From Candidatus Saccharimonadota bacterium (GTDB taxonomy: Bacteria > Patescibacteriota > Saccharimonadia > Saccharimonadales > Saccharimonadaceae): 64,000 nt of DNA. This document shows, one piece after another, positions 9,116 through 16,551 of the stretch. Location: contig JAUNNB010000004.1 in the NCBI GenBank assembly GCA_030531645.1, positions 20,391 through 84,390 on the forward strand, given 5' to 3'. Position 1 is the first letter of the stretch, and every line of letters starts with the position of its first letter. Under the pieces are notes generated by a model. It did not search any database. It saw nothing but the letters and a program-made list of their open reading frames with translations, and was not told the origin of the DNA. A program made the position numbers and the translations under genes.

Positions 9116-9997
9116 ATGGGGAAAGACATAGAGAATTCGGCTAACATCAACACAGATGTGTCTATGTCTGGTATCAAGATGGAGGCGAATGCCATTGGCC
9201 TTGAAAGACCACTGGTATGCTTGGTAGAGAGAATACTTAATCCAGATGACATACGTAAGCGAGGTATAGCTAGAAACGAAAATAAAATCGGAGTAAAAAC
9301 CCGTAAGATAGTGGGGAGATCTCTTGATTATGAATATAAGAAATTATTAAGGGGTGAGGCTAACTTCGATGATATTTTGTCAAAAGCAAATCAGGTGCTG
9401 AAACAATATTCACATAGAGAGGATACAATCAATGAGATTGATGATGATTGGTTGTATAGATTTTGTGATACTGCAAGAGATACTTCAGACGAAATGATAA
9501 AAGATATTCTAGCAAATATATTGTGCGGAAAGTTGATGGATTGCAAGAGCTCAAATAGAAGGTTGTTGGATTTTCTAAAAAGTACTAACAAGGATGAACT
9601 TAATACATTTTTTAGGTTTGCAAGTATTTCGAGTAATATTGGGCTTTATCATATGGGTAGTGCACTAGCTCCTGGGAGGTTGATGAAATATGGATTACCT
9701 CCGTGTGATATATTTAGGTTATCAGATGTAGGATTGATTAGTGCAGATAATATGAGGTGTATCCCGTTGGAAGATTCTAATACCATAGAGTATATGGATA
9801 GAAAAATTAGGATTACGAATAAGAATGGACAAAAGATGGAATTGAACATATACCAATTAACTGGGATGGGGGAACAATTATATAATTTCTCTGAACCGTA
9901 TATTAAGTATGGTGCCAAGAGGGAACAATATTTTAGGGATTTCAGAAAATACCTTGAGGATAGAGGATGTTCTGTGATTGAGAATAAGATTGGTTAA
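9116..9997 (+). CDS. DUF2806-like protein, possible abortive-infection type
   Basis: A 293-residue soluble protein. The middle (about residues 105-165) contains DDDWLYRFCDTARDTSDEMIKDILANILCGKL followed by a RRLLDFLKS segment and an aromatic F-RFASIS. This closely follows the pattern of DUF2806 proteins, whose W-F-x-A, ILAGE and RTL-x2-L motifs are shared with several abortive-infection-like families. No catalytic residues can be named. It has its own TATAAT and a Shine-Dalgarno site, and lies between a sequence gap and a DUF3800 gene, which suggests an accessory or defence role. That role is inferred from company only. Confidence 0.55.
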   Translation: MGKDIENSANINTDVSMSGIKMEANAIGLERPLVCLVERILNPDDIRKRGIARNENKIGVKTRKIVGRSLDYEYKKLLRGEANFDDILSKANQVLKQYSHREDTINEIDDDWLYRFCDTARDTSDEMIKDILANILCGKLMDCKSSNRRLLDFLKSTNKDELNTFFRFASISSNIGLYHMGSALAPGRLMKYGLPPCDIFRLSDVGLISADNMRCIPLEDSNTIEYMDRKIRITNKNGQKMELNIYQLTGMGEQLYNFSEPYIKYGAKREQYFRDFRKYLEDRGCSVIENKIG

Positions 9998-10020
9998 ACT
10001 CATATTAGAATTTTTGTGTG

Positions 10021-10049
10021 TTGAAAAAAGGCGTCCTGTATGGTATAAT
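10021..10049 (+). promoter_or_regulatory. Promoter of the DUF3800 transcript
   Basis: TTGAAA and TATAAT are separated by 17 bp, which predicts a transcription start near 10056. This leaves a ~95-nt leader before the GTG start. Confidence 0.8.
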
Positions 10050-10065
10050 GTGCTTAGACGTTAGA

Positions 10066-10120
10066 TCGGCACCGAAAAGTCACCGGATGGTGGCCGGCCC
10101 GCAAGGGATAGGTGCCGACC
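10066..10120 (+). ncRNA. Structured leader RNA upstream of DUF3800 gene (three-way junction)
   Basis: The leader can fold into a closing stem TCGGCACC/GGTGCCGA (8 bp) around two hairpins: TCACC-GGAT-GGTGG and CCC-GCAA-GGG, the latter with a GNRA loop. Conserved structured RNAs named DUF3800-I to DUF3800-XI have been described upstream of DUF3800 genes, so this is probably a member or a relative. I cannot tell which motif it is. It may regulate the gene or act as a separate small RNA. No terminator-like U tract stronger than GTTTTT follows the closing stem. Confidence 0.6.
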
Positions 10121-10151
10121 CGTTTTTACAAACTTTTACAGGAGGTACAGG

Positions 10152-10775
10152 GTGGCTGATTATATATATGTAGATGATTCTGGTGATTCTGGGTTGAAGG
10201 AAACGAGTTCGAGGTATTTATTTGCCGTAGCTGTTGTTGTACGTGACGAAAAGATAAAAAACGAATTATCTGATGCGATTTATTCATTTCGCAAGAATTT
10301 AGGCTGGAATGACGGCGACGAATTGAAATTTAATAAGACGAATCGTAAAAAATACATAAAACAGTTTATAAAGGGTGTAAGTTGTTTTGACTTTGAAATT
10401 TATGCTGCTGTGTTAGACAAAGAGAGGCTAAATTTAGCAGAGAAGCGTGAATTGAGCAGTATAAAACCATTCATATTTTTGACAAGTTTTCTACTTAGTA
10501 AATTGAAGATGAGCGAGCCTGATGTATATATAGATGGAGCTTATGGGCCGAAATACGTTAAACAGTCTCGCACCTATCTCAGACGGCAACTGAAGGAGCA
10601 AAAAATCATGAATTGTTCATTTCGTTTCGTAGATTCACGAAAAAATGATTTAATTCAATTGGCCGATATCGCGGCAGGTTCAATTGCTAGATTGTACACA
10701 GATACATCTAGAACAAGTGACGACTATGTGAAAATGTTTGGTGATAAAATAAAGAAAGTTTATGTATGGCGGTAG
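10152..10775 (+). CDS. DUF3800 family protein (RNase H-like fold)
   Basis: A 207-residue protein with both DUF3800 hallmarks: YIYVDDSGDSG at the N-terminus (D8, D9, D12) and NDLIQLADIAAGSIAR near the C-terminus (D172). These acidic residues are the presumed metal site of an RNase H-like nuclease fold. The biochemical role of the family is not settled, but it is frequent in mobile and defence regions. GTG is the start because AGGAGG stands six bases before it and the family motif follows at once. Its 3' end overlaps the next gene by 10 nt, although that gene's likely function is unrelated. Confidence 0.85.
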   Translation: MADYIYVDDSGDSGLKETSSRYLFAVAVVVRDEKIKNELSDAIYSFRKNLGWNDGDELKFNKTNRKKYIKQFIKGVSCFDFEIYAAVLDKERLNLAEKRELSSIKPFIFLTSFLLSKLKMSEPDVYIDGAYGPKYVKQSRTYLRRQLKEQKIMNCSFRFVDSRKNDLIQLADIAAGSIARLYTDTSRTSDDYVKMFGDKIKKVYVWR

Positions 10776-11773
10776 GTAAGAAGAAAAATTATATTACAGT
10801 ATTAACGGTGCTATCCGCGTTTGCGGTGGTGATGTTGCACGCCAACGGCGCGTTTTGGACATACAAGAAGGGAACTGATTGGGCAATTGAGAACATCATT
10901 GAATGCATCTTTTACTTTGCGGTGCCGGTGTTTTGTATGGCATCGGGAGCGAAGTTGCTGGATTTTTCGAAGCGTTATAAAACGAGTGAATTCTTCAAAA
11001 AGCGAATTGGAAAAGTGTTGATCCCATTTGTGGTATGGAGCCTAGTGGGGGCGCTCTATTTCTGCCACAATGATATGACATTTTGGAGTTTGCTCTCGGG
11101 AATCTTTAATTCTAAGTTTGTGCCGATTTATTGGTTCTTCATCATGATCTTTTCACTATACCTTGCGATGCCAATTTTCTCGGCGATTCCGGAAAGGAAA
11201 CGAAAGAGCGTTTTTGGATATGCTATTATCATTGGGCTGATTATTAATATTGCTTTGCCATTTGTGTTTGCTTTGATGCATGCAACTTGGAACGGTGAGT
11301 TGTTCCTCTGGCCGGTGGGTGGATATATTATATATGCGCTGATGGGGTATTATATCGATAGATATGAAATTCCGAAGAAGTGGAGGATGGTGATTTATAC
11401 TTTGGGCGTGGCAGGGCTGATGACGCATATCATTGGAACTTTTGTGTTATCCAATAATGCGGGTGAGATTGTGCGGACATTTAAAGGCTACCAAAATTTG
11501 CCGTGTGTACTCTATTCGGCTGCGATATTTTTGGCGTTTAAGAATTTGGATAAAAAATTTACTCGGATGAAATTATTTGATGCGATAGCGCCAGCTACCT
11601 TTGGCGTGTATCTGATACATTGGTTTGTGTTGGACATTTTCAAATACTATGCGAACATCAATATGGATAATGTGTTTGTGATTTTTGGCGTGGGAATTGG
11701 GCTATTTGTGTGGTGTGTACTAGCGACGAAGTTGCTGAAAAACATACCGATAGTTAGGCAAATTGTGCCGTAG
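10766..11773 (+). CDS. Acyltransferase-3 family membrane protein
   Basis: A 335-residue polytopic protein of the acyltransferase-3 family, resembling the WecH/OatA membrane domain. The N-terminus ITVLTVLSAFAVVMLHANGAFW places the catalytic-type histidine at H25, followed by FYFAVPVFCMASGAKLLDF and about ten hydrophobic segments. There is no extracellular SGNH domain, so it would act alone or with a partner. It overlaps the DUF3800 gene and may depend on its promoter. It is the second enzyme of this family within 3 kb and lacks the C tract of the first. Confidence 0.83.
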   Translation: MAVGKKKNYITVLTVLSAFAVVMLHANGAFWTYKKGTDWAIENIIECIFYFAVPVFCMASGAKLLDFSKRYKTSEFFKKRIGKVLIPFVVWSLVGALYFCHNDMTFWSLLSGIFNSKFVPIYWFFIMIFSLYLAMPIFSAIPERKRKSVFGYAIIIGLIINIALPFVFALMHATWNGELFLWPVGGYIIYALMGYYIDRYEIPKKWRMVIYTLGVAGLMTHIIGTFVLSNNAGEIVRTFKGYQNLPCVLYSAAIFLAFKNLDKKFTRMKLFDAIAPATFGVYLIHWFVLDIFKYYANINMDNVFVIFGVGIGLFVWCVLATKLLKNIPIVRQIVP

Positions 11774-11777
11774 CGTA

Positions 11778-11792
11778 TATAATATATATATG
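11778..11792 (+). promoter_or_regulatory. -10 element and leaderless start of pta
   Basis: TATAAT is followed after six bases by ATG, which sets the start at 11790 over an in-frame upstream ATG at 11763 that lies before the -10. Confidence 0.7.
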
Positions 11793-12596
11793 ATTATTGA
11801 TGAAATTATTGAGAGAGTTAAGACGCAGAAGATGCGCATAGTTTTGCCGGAAGGGGAGGACCCACGCGTAGTGGAAGCGGCGGAGAAATGCAAAGAATTT
11901 GCCGAGCCGATTCTACTAGCCGGTGAAGATGCAATGGAGCGAGCTTGTGAGATGGTGTCTCGAGGGGAGGCGGATGGGATTGTCTCCGGAGCTTGCCATT
12001 CTACGGCGGATACATTGCGTCCGGCTTTGCATCATTTTAAGGATGGCTATGCGTCTGCGTTTTTCTTGATGGAAATGCCGGATGGCAGGAAGTTTATTTT
12101 TGCGGATTCTGGGTTGAACCAGAATCCAACGGCAGAGCAACTTGGCAAAATTGCGGCGGATGCGGCGGATAGTTATGAGTTGATTGTCGGGGGAGAACCA
12201 CGAGTGGCGATGCTTTCGCATTCGACTTTTGGATCGGCAAGCCATCCGGATGTTGATAAGGTGGTGGAAGCTGTAAAGATAGCTAAAGAAAGAGCACCTA
12301 TGCGTTTGATTGATGGTGAGATGCAGGCGGATGTAGCGTTAAGTCTAGAGGTTGCCGAGAAAAAAGGTATAAAGTCTGAAGTAGCTGGCAAGGCTAATGT
12401 GTTAGTATTTCCAGATCTCGATGCAGGGAATATCGCCTATAAATTAGTGCAATATCTGGCTAATGCAAAGGCATATGGACCAATCGTGCAGGGTCTGGGG
12501 AAGCCAGTGAATGATTTGTCTCGTGGATGCACGGCGGATGACATTGTGGGGGTGGTAGCGATTACGGCGCTTCAAGCCATAAATAAGAAGGATTAG
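11790..12596 (+). CDS. pta: Phosphate acetyltransferase, internally shortened
   Basis: Converts acetyl-CoA and phosphate to acetyl phosphate in mixed-acid energy metabolism. VLPEGEDPRVVEA, GIVSGACHSTADTLRPAL, EPRVAMLSHSTFGSA, ANVLVFPDLDAGNI and GLGKPVNDLSRGCTADDIV are all diagnostic of Pta/Ptb enzymes. At 268 residues it is about 60 shorter than the usual ~325. The loss is a single block between ILLAGEDAMERA and the GIVSGA motif, where standard enzymes have a helical segment ending in GTMLV. All recognised substrate-binding motifs remain. No acetate kinase gene is in the window. Confidence 0.85.
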   Translation: MIIDEIIERVKTQKMRIVLPEGEDPRVVEAAEKCKEFAEPILLAGEDAMERACEMVSRGEADGIVSGACHSTADTLRPALHHFKDGYASAFFLMEMPDGRKFIFADSGLNQNPTAEQLGKIAADAADSYELIVGGEPRVAMLSHSTFGSASHPDVDKVVEAVKIAKERAPMRLIDGEMQADVALSLEVAEKKGIKSEVAGKANVLVFPDLDAGNIAYKLVQYLANAKAYGPIVQGLGKPVNDLSRGCTADDIVGVVAITALQAINKKD

Positions 12597-12603
12597 GAAC
12601 TCA

Positions 12604-13257
12604 GTGATTTATATATTCTACGGAGACGACAGGAAACGAGCGACGGGTGAGGCGAAGACGATTTTAGGGAAGGGCTACGAGGTTTTTGATGCGGAGGCTT
12701 TGGAGCCGGCGGATCTCGCGGATATGTTTCTTGGACAGACATTGTTTCAAGAAAAACGCAAAATACTTATTCAGGATTTCTTTGCGAATAAGGCACTTGT
12801 TGGTGAATTGGCTTCGAATTTGGAAGGTGCTGAGAAAGGCTTGCCACAGTTTCTTGATACTGAACACGATATTGTGATTATTGGTGATAAGTTTGATAAG
12901 CGCTTGGTGCTTGGGAAGACACTTGCGAAGGATGAAAGAGTGAAATTGCAAGAGTTTAAGGTGCCTGAGGCGCAGGTGGATAGATTCTTGGCCTTTAATG
13001 TGTTTGACGAGGCGATGACGAATGGCGTTAGAGCGGTGAAGAAGTTGAGGCTAAATGAAACTAGCGAGGAACCGTATATGATGCTGGGGGCTTGGGCGTC
13101 TAAGGCACAGAAGAACTATGTGGCAAAGCCGACAGAGAAGAACAAGAAGATTTTGAAGGAACTTGCCAAGATAGATATTATGCTGAAGACGACCAATTAT
13201 TCGAGTAAACCTTGGACTGTGCTTGAGACATTTTTGCTTCGTCTTGAAAATATGTAA
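12604..13257 (+). CDS. holA: DNA polymerase III delta-subunit-like clamp loader protein
   Basis: A 217-residue protein with the start MIYIFYGDDRKRATGEAK, a LFQEKRKILIQD segment after about 50 residues, and a C-terminal DIMLKTTNYSSKPWTVLETFLLRL. These match the order of motifs in HolA, which opens the beta clamp during DNA loading. It is well short of the usual ~340 residues, with the middle and collar domains compressed. The start is GTG, with only a weak AGGA before it. It follows pta by 7 nt. The symbol is based on motif order, not on full-length similarity. Confidence 0.65.
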   Translation: MIYIFYGDDRKRATGEAKTILGKGYEVFDAEALEPADLADMFLGQTLFQEKRKILIQDFFANKALVGELASNLEGAEKGLPQFLDTEHDIVIIGDKFDKRLVLGKTLAKDERVKLQEFKVPEAQVDRFLAFNVFDEAMTNGVRAVKKLRLNETSEEPYMMLGAWASKAQKNYVAKPTEKNKKILKELAKIDIMLKTTNYSSKPWTVLETFLLRLENM

Positions 13258-13263
13258 AAAGTG

Positions 13264-13292
13264 TTGCAAAAAATTTTCTATTGTGCTAATGT
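13264..13292 (+). promoter_or_regulatory. Promoter upstream of the DHH-derived gene
   Basis: TTGCAA and TAATGT are separated by 17 bp, just after the stop of the HolA-like gene. A ~20-nt leader is expected. Confidence 0.5.
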
Positions 13293-13317
13293 ATAAGTAG
13301 AAAAGGTCTAAACAAAC

Positions 13318-15039
13318 ATGCAAACAGATTACACTGAAGATGTTCAAGAACCAAATGTGAAACCGGCTGAAGAGCCGACTAAATCTATTTCTGAGCAGTT
13401 ATCGGATTTGGTAGCGAAGGTTGCCGATAAGGTAAATGCCAGTGAGAATATTTTGGTGGCGTTGTCGCGTGATCCGAACGTAGATGAAATGTCTGCGGCG
13501 ATTGCGATTTCGATGATTTTGGACCAAATGGGGAAGCATGTTACGGCGATTTACTCTGGTGAAACGCCAAATACATTGGAATTTTTGAAACCTGATGATA
13601 CCTTTGAGAAGAACACGAATTCGCTCCAGGACTTTATTATTGCGATTGATAAAAATAAGGCAGACCACCTGAGATATAAGATTGAAGGTGATTATGTGAA
13701 GGTCTATATTACGCCTTATAGGACGGTAATTTCTGAGAAAGATCTCGAATATGAACGCGGCGATTATAATGTTGACCTCGTGATTACATTTAATGTAGAT
13801 TCTGGTGAGACGATTGATGGCGCGCTCGAAGAATATGGCCGTATTATGCATGATGCAACGGCGGTGAATATTACGACTTCCGTACCTGGACACTTTGCAG
13901 AGACCGAATGGGCGGATCCAGCAGCTTCGTCAGTCTGTGAAATGGTGATGGTGCTTGCTGATAAGATGGGATTCAAGGATTATTCTGCAGAGATTGCAAC
14001 TGCGCTTCTTACAGGTATCGTGGCTGCTACTGAGAGGTTTTCGAATAATCGCACGACGCCAGATACTATGTCTCTCGCATCGAAGTTGATGGGTGCCGGT
14101 GCGGATCAGCAGTTGATTTCATCGAATATTATGAAGCCGGCTGAAGAAGAGAAGAAGGAAGAGCCTGCTAAGGAAGAACCTAGTACGGATGAGCCTGCCA
14201 AGGATGATGTAAAGGAAGATACACCAGAAGAGAAGCCGGTCGAAGAGCCTGCTGAAAGTTCTGCTAATGAACCTACAGAAGAGAAGCCGGTTGAAGATTT
14301 GAAGGCTTCGGAAGTGATCGAACCACCAAAGGTGGAAGATAATCCGTTGATTCCTGCGCCAGTGCTTAATGTACCAGAAGCACCCGTGATGGCGGAGGCA
14401 CCAGCTGCACCGGTGATGCCAAGTGCGCCAGAAGTTGTGGAGTCACCAAAGGTGGAAGAGCAACCGATGATTGCGCCAGAACCGGTGGCGCCAGCTCCTG
14501 AGCCTGCTCCAGAGCCGGAACAAGTACCAGTGATTCCTGAAGTCCCAACTACACCGGATAATTCTGTACCAGAAATTCAATATGTAGCTCCTGCGCCAGA
14601 GGTGGTAGAAGTGCCAAAGCCACTTGAGATTCCTGAGCCATCTATGGCACCAGAACCTTCGGAAGTGCCTGGGCCAGCCCCTGTTCCAGATACGGTTGAT
14701 CTGAAACCAGTTTCAGATAACCCATTGCCAATGCCAGATCTCAACAGTATGCCACCGACACCACAGATTGATTTTTCAAATCCAACGATGCCACCTGCAC
14801 CTGCTCAGGCTGCGCCAATAGCTCCGCAATTCATTGCGCCTGATGCAGCTCCAGAGAAGGCATTTGTGACAAATATGGATACGCCAATGATTTCGAAGTC
14901 TTTCGCTGACCCACAGGAAGAGCATACGCCGAACCCAATCTTTATTTCAGGTGCTTCATCGACAGGTCTTCCACCAGATCCAGCGGCATTCCAGATTCCA
15001 CATCCAGAGAATCTTGACCAAAAAGATTTACAACAATAA
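13318..15039 (+). CDS. DHH-phosphoesterase-derived protein lacking DHH, with long Pro/Glu tail
   Basis: Residues 23-270 follow the layout of DHH/NrnA phosphoesterases: LVALSRDPNVDEMSAAIAI, IAIDKNKAD, the region of the DHH motif, ADPAASSVCEMVMVL and LLTGIVAATERFSNNRTTP. The metal-binding residues are gone: DGD is replaced by VDEM and DHH by N184-ITT. It is therefore probably a non-catalytic nucleotide- or protein-binding module. About 300 residues rich in P, E, A and V follow with no recognisable domain, including repeated PAPEP-type runs. No signal peptide is seen. A terminator follows. Confidence 0.65.
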   Translation: MQTDYTEDVQEPNVKPAEEPTKSISEQLSDLVAKVADKVNASENILVALSRDPNVDEMSAAIAISMILDQMGKHVTAIYSGETPNTLEFLKPDDTFEKNTNSLQDFIIAIDKNKADHLRYKIEGDYVKVYITPYRTVISEKDLEYERGDYNVDLVITFNVDSGETIDGALEEYGRIMHDATAVNITTSVPGHFAETEWADPAASSVCEMVMVLADKMGFKDYSAEIATALLTGIVAATERFSNNRTTPDTMSLASKLMGAGADQQLISSNIMKPAEEEKKEEPAKEEPSTDEPAKDDVKEDTPEEKPVEEPAESSANEPTEEKPVEDLKASEVIEPPKVEDNPLIPAPVLNVPEAPVMAEAPAAPVMPSAPEVVESPKVEEQPMIAPEPVAPAPEPAPEPEQVPVIPEVPTTPDNSVPEIQYVAPAPEVVEVPKPLEIPEPSMAPEPSEVPGPAPVPDTVDLKPVSDNPLPMPDLNSMPPTPQIDFSNPTMPPAPAQAAPIAPQFIAPDAAPEKAFVTNMDTPMISKSFADPQEEHTPNPIFISGASSTGLPPDPAAFQIPHPENLDQKDLQQ

Positions 15040-15040
15040 C

Positions 15041-15071
15041 AGGGCGCGCCTAACTAGACAGGCGCGTTTTT
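15041..15071 (+). terminator. Intrinsic terminator after the DHH-derived gene
   Basis: CGCGCC/GGCGCG hairpin with a nine- to ten-base loop followed by TTTTTG. Confidence 0.85.
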
Positions 15072-15107
15072 GTTTGTTATAATTGGGTCTAATAAAAATG
15101 GAGGAAT

Positions 15108-15818
15108 ATGAAAGAAAATAAGTCGTCCGTTGTCAGGACTGTAATCGGTGTGGTGGGCGTAATAATTGTTCTTGTTGCTGGCGTTTTGATTGGCCAAGCT
15201 ACAAAGCAACCAAAAGAGGAAAAACTTGCTGAACTCCCTAAGCCAGAGATTTCTGAGGGTATGCGTGGCGAGCTTGGAATTGATAAAAATATCAATGAAT
15301 CTACGATTGATAATTATCTTAATCGTAGCGACTCTGTTTATCGTGATGTAAGGCTCTTTGATGATCCAGGGAACTATGCTGCAATTGGTGGTGATTCGTA
15401 TATGTCTGGAATTATCGAAGGTTTTGAAGTTGTTCCTTATCCTTATCTTGCACCGCTTGCTGGTCTCCCAGAAGCAGTTGGTAAAGGCTATACTGGAAAA
15501 ACTTTGTTCAGCACTGATAAAAATGGTAACTATGTTGCTAATTACGTTGAATCAAAGCAGATTCTCGAAGATTTGTTCCCAAAAGATAAAGTTATCTTCA
15601 TCATGTGTGGTGGCGGTGGCTATGCTGGCATGACCAAGGCTTTGCTTGTCTCTCAAGGTTGGGACGCTGACAAGATTTATGACATTGGTGGCTACTGGTA
15701 TTATGAAGGCGACCATAAAGTCCAGATTAAGACTACAATTGATGGTGTAGACACCTATGCTTTTTGGAAAGTTAATTACCACAGTATCGACTTTAATACT
15801 CTTCATAAGAAGGCTTAA
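15108..15818 (+). CDS. Membrane-anchored rhodanese-like protein
   Basis: A 236-residue protein with an N-terminal membrane anchor (about residues 10-30) and an outside domain. VIFIMCGGGGYAGMTKALLVSQGWDADKIYDIGGYWYYEG is the rhodanese active-site loop followed by its last strand and helix, with C167 as the sulfur-carrying cysteine. The loop is glycine-rich and lacks the usual basic residue at its end, so the substrate may differ from classical sulfurtransferases. GGAGG precedes the start. It is followed after 2 nt by an anchored thioredoxin-like gene, suggesting a joint extracytoplasmic sulfur or redox role. Confidence 0.72.
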   Translation: MKENKSSVVRTVIGVVGVIIVLVAGVLIGQATKQPKEEKLAELPKPEISEGMRGELGIDKNINESTIDNYLNRSDSVYRDVRLFDDPGNYAAIGGDSYMSGIIEGFEVVPYPYLAPLAGLPEAVGKGYTGKTLFSTDKNGNYVANYVESKQILEDLFPKDKVIFIMCGGGGYAGMTKALLVSQGWDADKIYDIGGYWYYEGDHKVQIKTTIDGVDTYAFWKVNYHSIDFNTLHKKA

Positions 15819-15820
15819 GG

Positions 15821-16342
15821 ATGTCGGAAACGGCAAAGAAGAATCGAAAATTAATCGCTTCGCTGATAGTATTATTCACGATTGTGATTGGTGTGGTCGT
15901 GGGGTTTGTCGTGGTGAAAGTTATCACGGCAAACAACGACTCGGCTTCTGAAGTGGTTGAAAAATTCCGTTTGGATGAGAAATACTACAATAGCAGTGAT
16001 GTGTTAAAGGAGATTTCAGAAGAAGATTTCAAGGCAAAACTTGAAGCTAAGGAATCGTTTGCATTGCTAGTTTCGTTGCCGCGCTGTACAGAGGAAACGG
16101 CAGCATTTAAGACCTATGTGTCTGGGTATGAGAACGAAAAGAAAATCGCAATTCTATATATGACTTCGGACACTGTGCGAAATACTATGATTATGGATAC
16201 GGTGAAATATTTCCCGTCTGTGATTCTGTTTAACAAGGGTGAGATTAAGGCTTACCTCAAGTTCGATAAGGATTCGGACACAGAATATTATAAGTCTCAA
16301 GAAGCCTTTGGACAGTGGTTCGAAAAATATATTGAGATATAA
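15821..16342 (+). CDS. Membrane-anchored thioredoxin-like protein with single cysteine
   Basis: A 173-residue protein with a membrane segment at about residues 11-36. The outside domain ESFALLVSLPRCTEETAAFKTYV, then KKIAILYMTSDT and KYFPSVILFNKGEIKAYL, follows the thioredoxin fold order, including the cis-proline-like FPSVILF. The CxxC site is reduced to one cysteine (C89), so it cannot act as a simple dithiol oxidase. It starts 2 nt after the rhodanese-like gene and shares its transcript. The fold call is from pattern only. Confidence 0.6.
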   Translation: MSETAKKNRKLIASLIVLFTIVIGVVVGFVVVKVITANNDSASEVVEKFRLDEKYYNSSDVLKEISEEDFKAKLEAKESFALLVSLPRCTEETAAFKTYVSGYENEKKIAILYMTSDTVRNTMIMDTVKYFPSVILFNKGEIKAYLKFDKDSDTEYYKSQEAFGQWFEKYIEI

Positions 16343-16345
16343 AAA

Positions 16346-16371
16346 AGCGCTCCTTCGGGAGCCTTTTTTGA
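16346..16371 (+). terminator. Intrinsic terminator after the thioredoxin-like gene
   Basis: GCTCC-TTC-GGGAGC hairpin followed by CTTTTTT. It could also stop minus-strand transcription from the facing tRNA gene, since A-rich sequence flanks the other side. Confidence 0.85.
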
Positions 16372-16373
16372 TT

Positions 16374-16463
16374 TGGCGGAAGCGAGAGGATTCGAACCTC
16401 CGATACGGTTTCCCGCATACACGCGTTCCAGGCGTGCTCCTTCAACCACTCGGACACACTTCC
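16374..16463 (-). tRNA. tRNA-Ser (GGA)
   Basis: A class II tRNA with a 7-bp acceptor stem GGAAGTG/CGCTTCC, discriminator G and an encoded CCA. The anticodon loop CTGGAAC gives GGA, reading UCC and UCU. A variable arm (ATGCGGGAAACCGTAT) and a T loop with TTCGAAT complete it. Confidence 0.97.
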
Positions 16464-16551
16464 GTCCTCTTAATTATAACATAAAATAGGGGTAATTGGA
16501 ATATATGAAAATACTCTCGGCTGTGCTAAAATTTAGATAAGAGTAATTGTT

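Noticed and set aside
10056..10151. c-di-GMP, fluoride or other known riboswitch before the DUF3800 gene
   Set aside because: Consensus residues of those aptamers are absent. The known association of DUF3800 genes with their own RNA motifs fits better.
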